Of a stretch of 64,000 nucleotides of DNA, positions 62,300 to 64,000 are shown piece after piece. Source of the DNA: Membranipora membranacea (taxonomy: Eukaryota > Bryozoa > Gymnolaemata > Cheilostomatida > Membraniporidae); the NCBI GenBank assembly GCA_914767715.1, contig OU612066.1, forward strand, positions 21,612,283-21,676,282, written 5' to 3'. Position 1 is the first letter of the stretch. Each line of letters begins with the position of its first letter. The translations under genes were made by a program, and so were the position numbers. The notes beneath the pieces are model-generated. The model ran no database searches and was not told the DNA's origin. It worked only from the letters and a program-made list of their open reading frames with translations.

Positions 62300-64000
62300 G
62301 TAGTTATCAGTTGATTTCTATATAATTTTACAGAGAATCACAGAAACACAGCTAGTTCAGACGGTTGCTTATTGCTGATTGTTATGCTCAACATTCAGTC
62401 ATCATTGTGCTAAATGTTGGGTCATTGCGTGTCTCCATCAATTGTTGGCGGTTATTACTCTAGGTCACTTGATTTTGATTATAAGTTGTCCTCTCATTAT
62501 TAGATTATGAGAGTAATAATTATGATAAATATAGGATGATTTTTTGTATTCAAAAATGATAAAAATATGTAGTTTATTCCTATGGTGTTCATATGACGTC
62601 CAGGATGTAATTACCTGCCAAATAAAATTGTGTTCATATTATTTTGTTTACGTCCTCTTAGTAATTTCTTTAGATTTTCCAAACTGACTACTTGGTGTTA
62701 TTATAAATATAAACACACATGAATGAACTTTTTCGCGAAACTACCATACTCCTTTCATATTATTCTGGCATCAACTAATGCTCAAAAAATTTAGTTGAGT
62801 TGTATAGGATTTGTTTTCTTCCATGTTGTAAGATAACTATCCTTGTCCGTGCTGAGTCGCAGCATAAAACATGGCTAGTCCAGACTGCAATCTTTGCTCA
62901 TGTCATCAGACAGTTCTTTCGCCATCTTATTGGTATAAGTTGGTCACATCAGTTTCATGATTAAAGGGATGTTTTATTTTCAGAATAACTTAACTGTGTC
63001 TAGCTGCTGTACACTGGCATTCAGAACAAGAAGGCTACACTGTGGTATTATAAAAAGAGAAGGGCCATGCAGTAGCTAATGCATATCAGTGGATAGATAT
63101 ACCTCATCTGATATGTGAAGGTTCATAACTATTCCTTTCTTTTCTTTTAGGACCCGGTAGGAGTTAGTGTCATCAGCATGTGGTGTTCTCTCTGGAATCG
63201 AAGGGTTGCCTGTTATGATCTTAGGAGTAGTAGAAAGTGATCTGGGTTTAAGGCTTAGAACCATTTGTATTCATCAGCTCAATAACGATTCACATTCATT
63301 GTTTTTGGCAGTCATTACCCCTAAAAAAGCTGAAAAATTTGCAATTTTTTGTGCAGCGATTAATCGAAAAACAACGAAATTTACCTTCTCAACATTCACT
63401 CTACCCAGTGACAACGATTCCAATTATTCACATTCAAATTTTGAGCACTGGGTACACACAATGATTTCTAGATTACACTATTAGCATGCGTATCTCTGAT
63501 CGATAGAGCTGCTGTCGTAAATATTTGGGTACCTACTTTCGGCTGAATAAGAGGACAACTTTTGATCAGACAATCATGATCGAAACAGAATTACCTAGCT
63601 CTGCATTATTAGTAATTCTATCTTCTCCCACTGAGCTTAGGCTAGCAATACACAGTTGTGATTTAACTTTTTTTTGTCAAAAATATGTACAAAATGCTCT
63701 TCTAAAACTGTAACAATGGTAAGATTAGATTTTCCCAAGTTAAATTAAAATATTTTAACAAGAAATGAGAAAATGATATGTGTTTATCCAAAGGTTTGGG
63801 TATTCATCAATAGGTCTCCTAAAAGCTGAATTTTAGCTGCTCTGAGGCTGGGTGAATTAATTCACTCTCTATTGTCAGAGATATACATGCAATAGTATAT
63901 CACGTCATCAGTGTGCTTGATTCTATTGTATATGACCTAATGTGACCTAATATGAGATGTTAAAACAGGCAGATATCCAGCGAGTAGCTACCGGTGGTAC
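62300..64000. other. Upstream side of orphan gene copy 1, then no gene recognised
   Basis: 62300-62550 is shared with the other two orphan copies and includes AAGTTGTCCTCTCATTATTA, a loose member of the hairpin family. Beyond 62560 the sequence is unique. A 105-codon plus-strand frame at 63167-63484 has no splice support, domain or paralog. Confidence 0.4.

Noticed and set aside
63167-63484. 105-codon frame near the right edge
   Set aside because: No splice signals, domain or paralog. Length alone is within chance for this composition.

Overview
The window is eukaryotic and almost certainly from an invertebrate animal. It is AT-rich, its genes are split into short exons by GT-AG introns, and it carries non-LTR retrotransposons, foldback and MITE elements and tRNA-derived SINEs. 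The recognisable genes are a TRIM-type RING/B-box/propeller gene family, a secreted C-type lectin and a peroxisomal acyl-CoA oxidase fragment. A marine invertebrate such as a sponge would fit, but the species cannot be fixed from this sequence.

The window is organised around a module present in three versions. Each module has a plus-strand TRIM-like gene (RING, two B-boxes, coiled coil, beta-propeller), a conserved 3' flank, and a convergent minus-strand orphan gene of seven exons. Module A lies at about 1-10,640. Its TRIM gene enters from the left edge. Its flank carries LINE 1, itself interrupted by a MITE. Its orphan gene is reduced to exons 1-3 and part of exon 4, ending where a second, minus-strand LINE begins. 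Module C lies at about 20,760-39,760. Its TRIM gene (24,698-29,142) is intact over eight coding exons and 626 codons, while its orphan gene (36,311-39,465) is decayed. Module D lies at about 48,990-62,550. Its TRIM gene (49,746-54,898) has a frameshift, a premature stop and a changed poly(A) signal, while its orphan gene (59,048-62,299) is intact over seven exons and 317 codons. Modules C and D have therefore each kept a different intact member of the pair.

Upstream of the intact TRIM gene sits an array of five imperfect units of 670-760 bp. Each ends in a conserved donor-like CAG|GTCAG, and the TRIM ATG exons are preceded by a splice acceptor. The units therefore look like duplicated leader-exon/promoter segments. 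Module D has one such unit.

Between modules are shuffled, decayed TRIM exons (10,680-11,990), an intact three-exon C-type lectin gene with a TATA box (17,168-18,216), and the first half of an acyl-CoA oxidase gene (43,884-47,795) with two apparent frameshifts. Mobile and repeat structures include a 1.37-kb near-perfect hairpin flanked by TTAA, several MITEs, three SINE-like copies, an AT-rich palindromic minisatellite, and a recurrent hairpin motif of about 33 bp in TRIM introns and flanks. Exon coordinates were read by eye from splice signals, paralog alignment and phase bookkeeping, with no transcript data.
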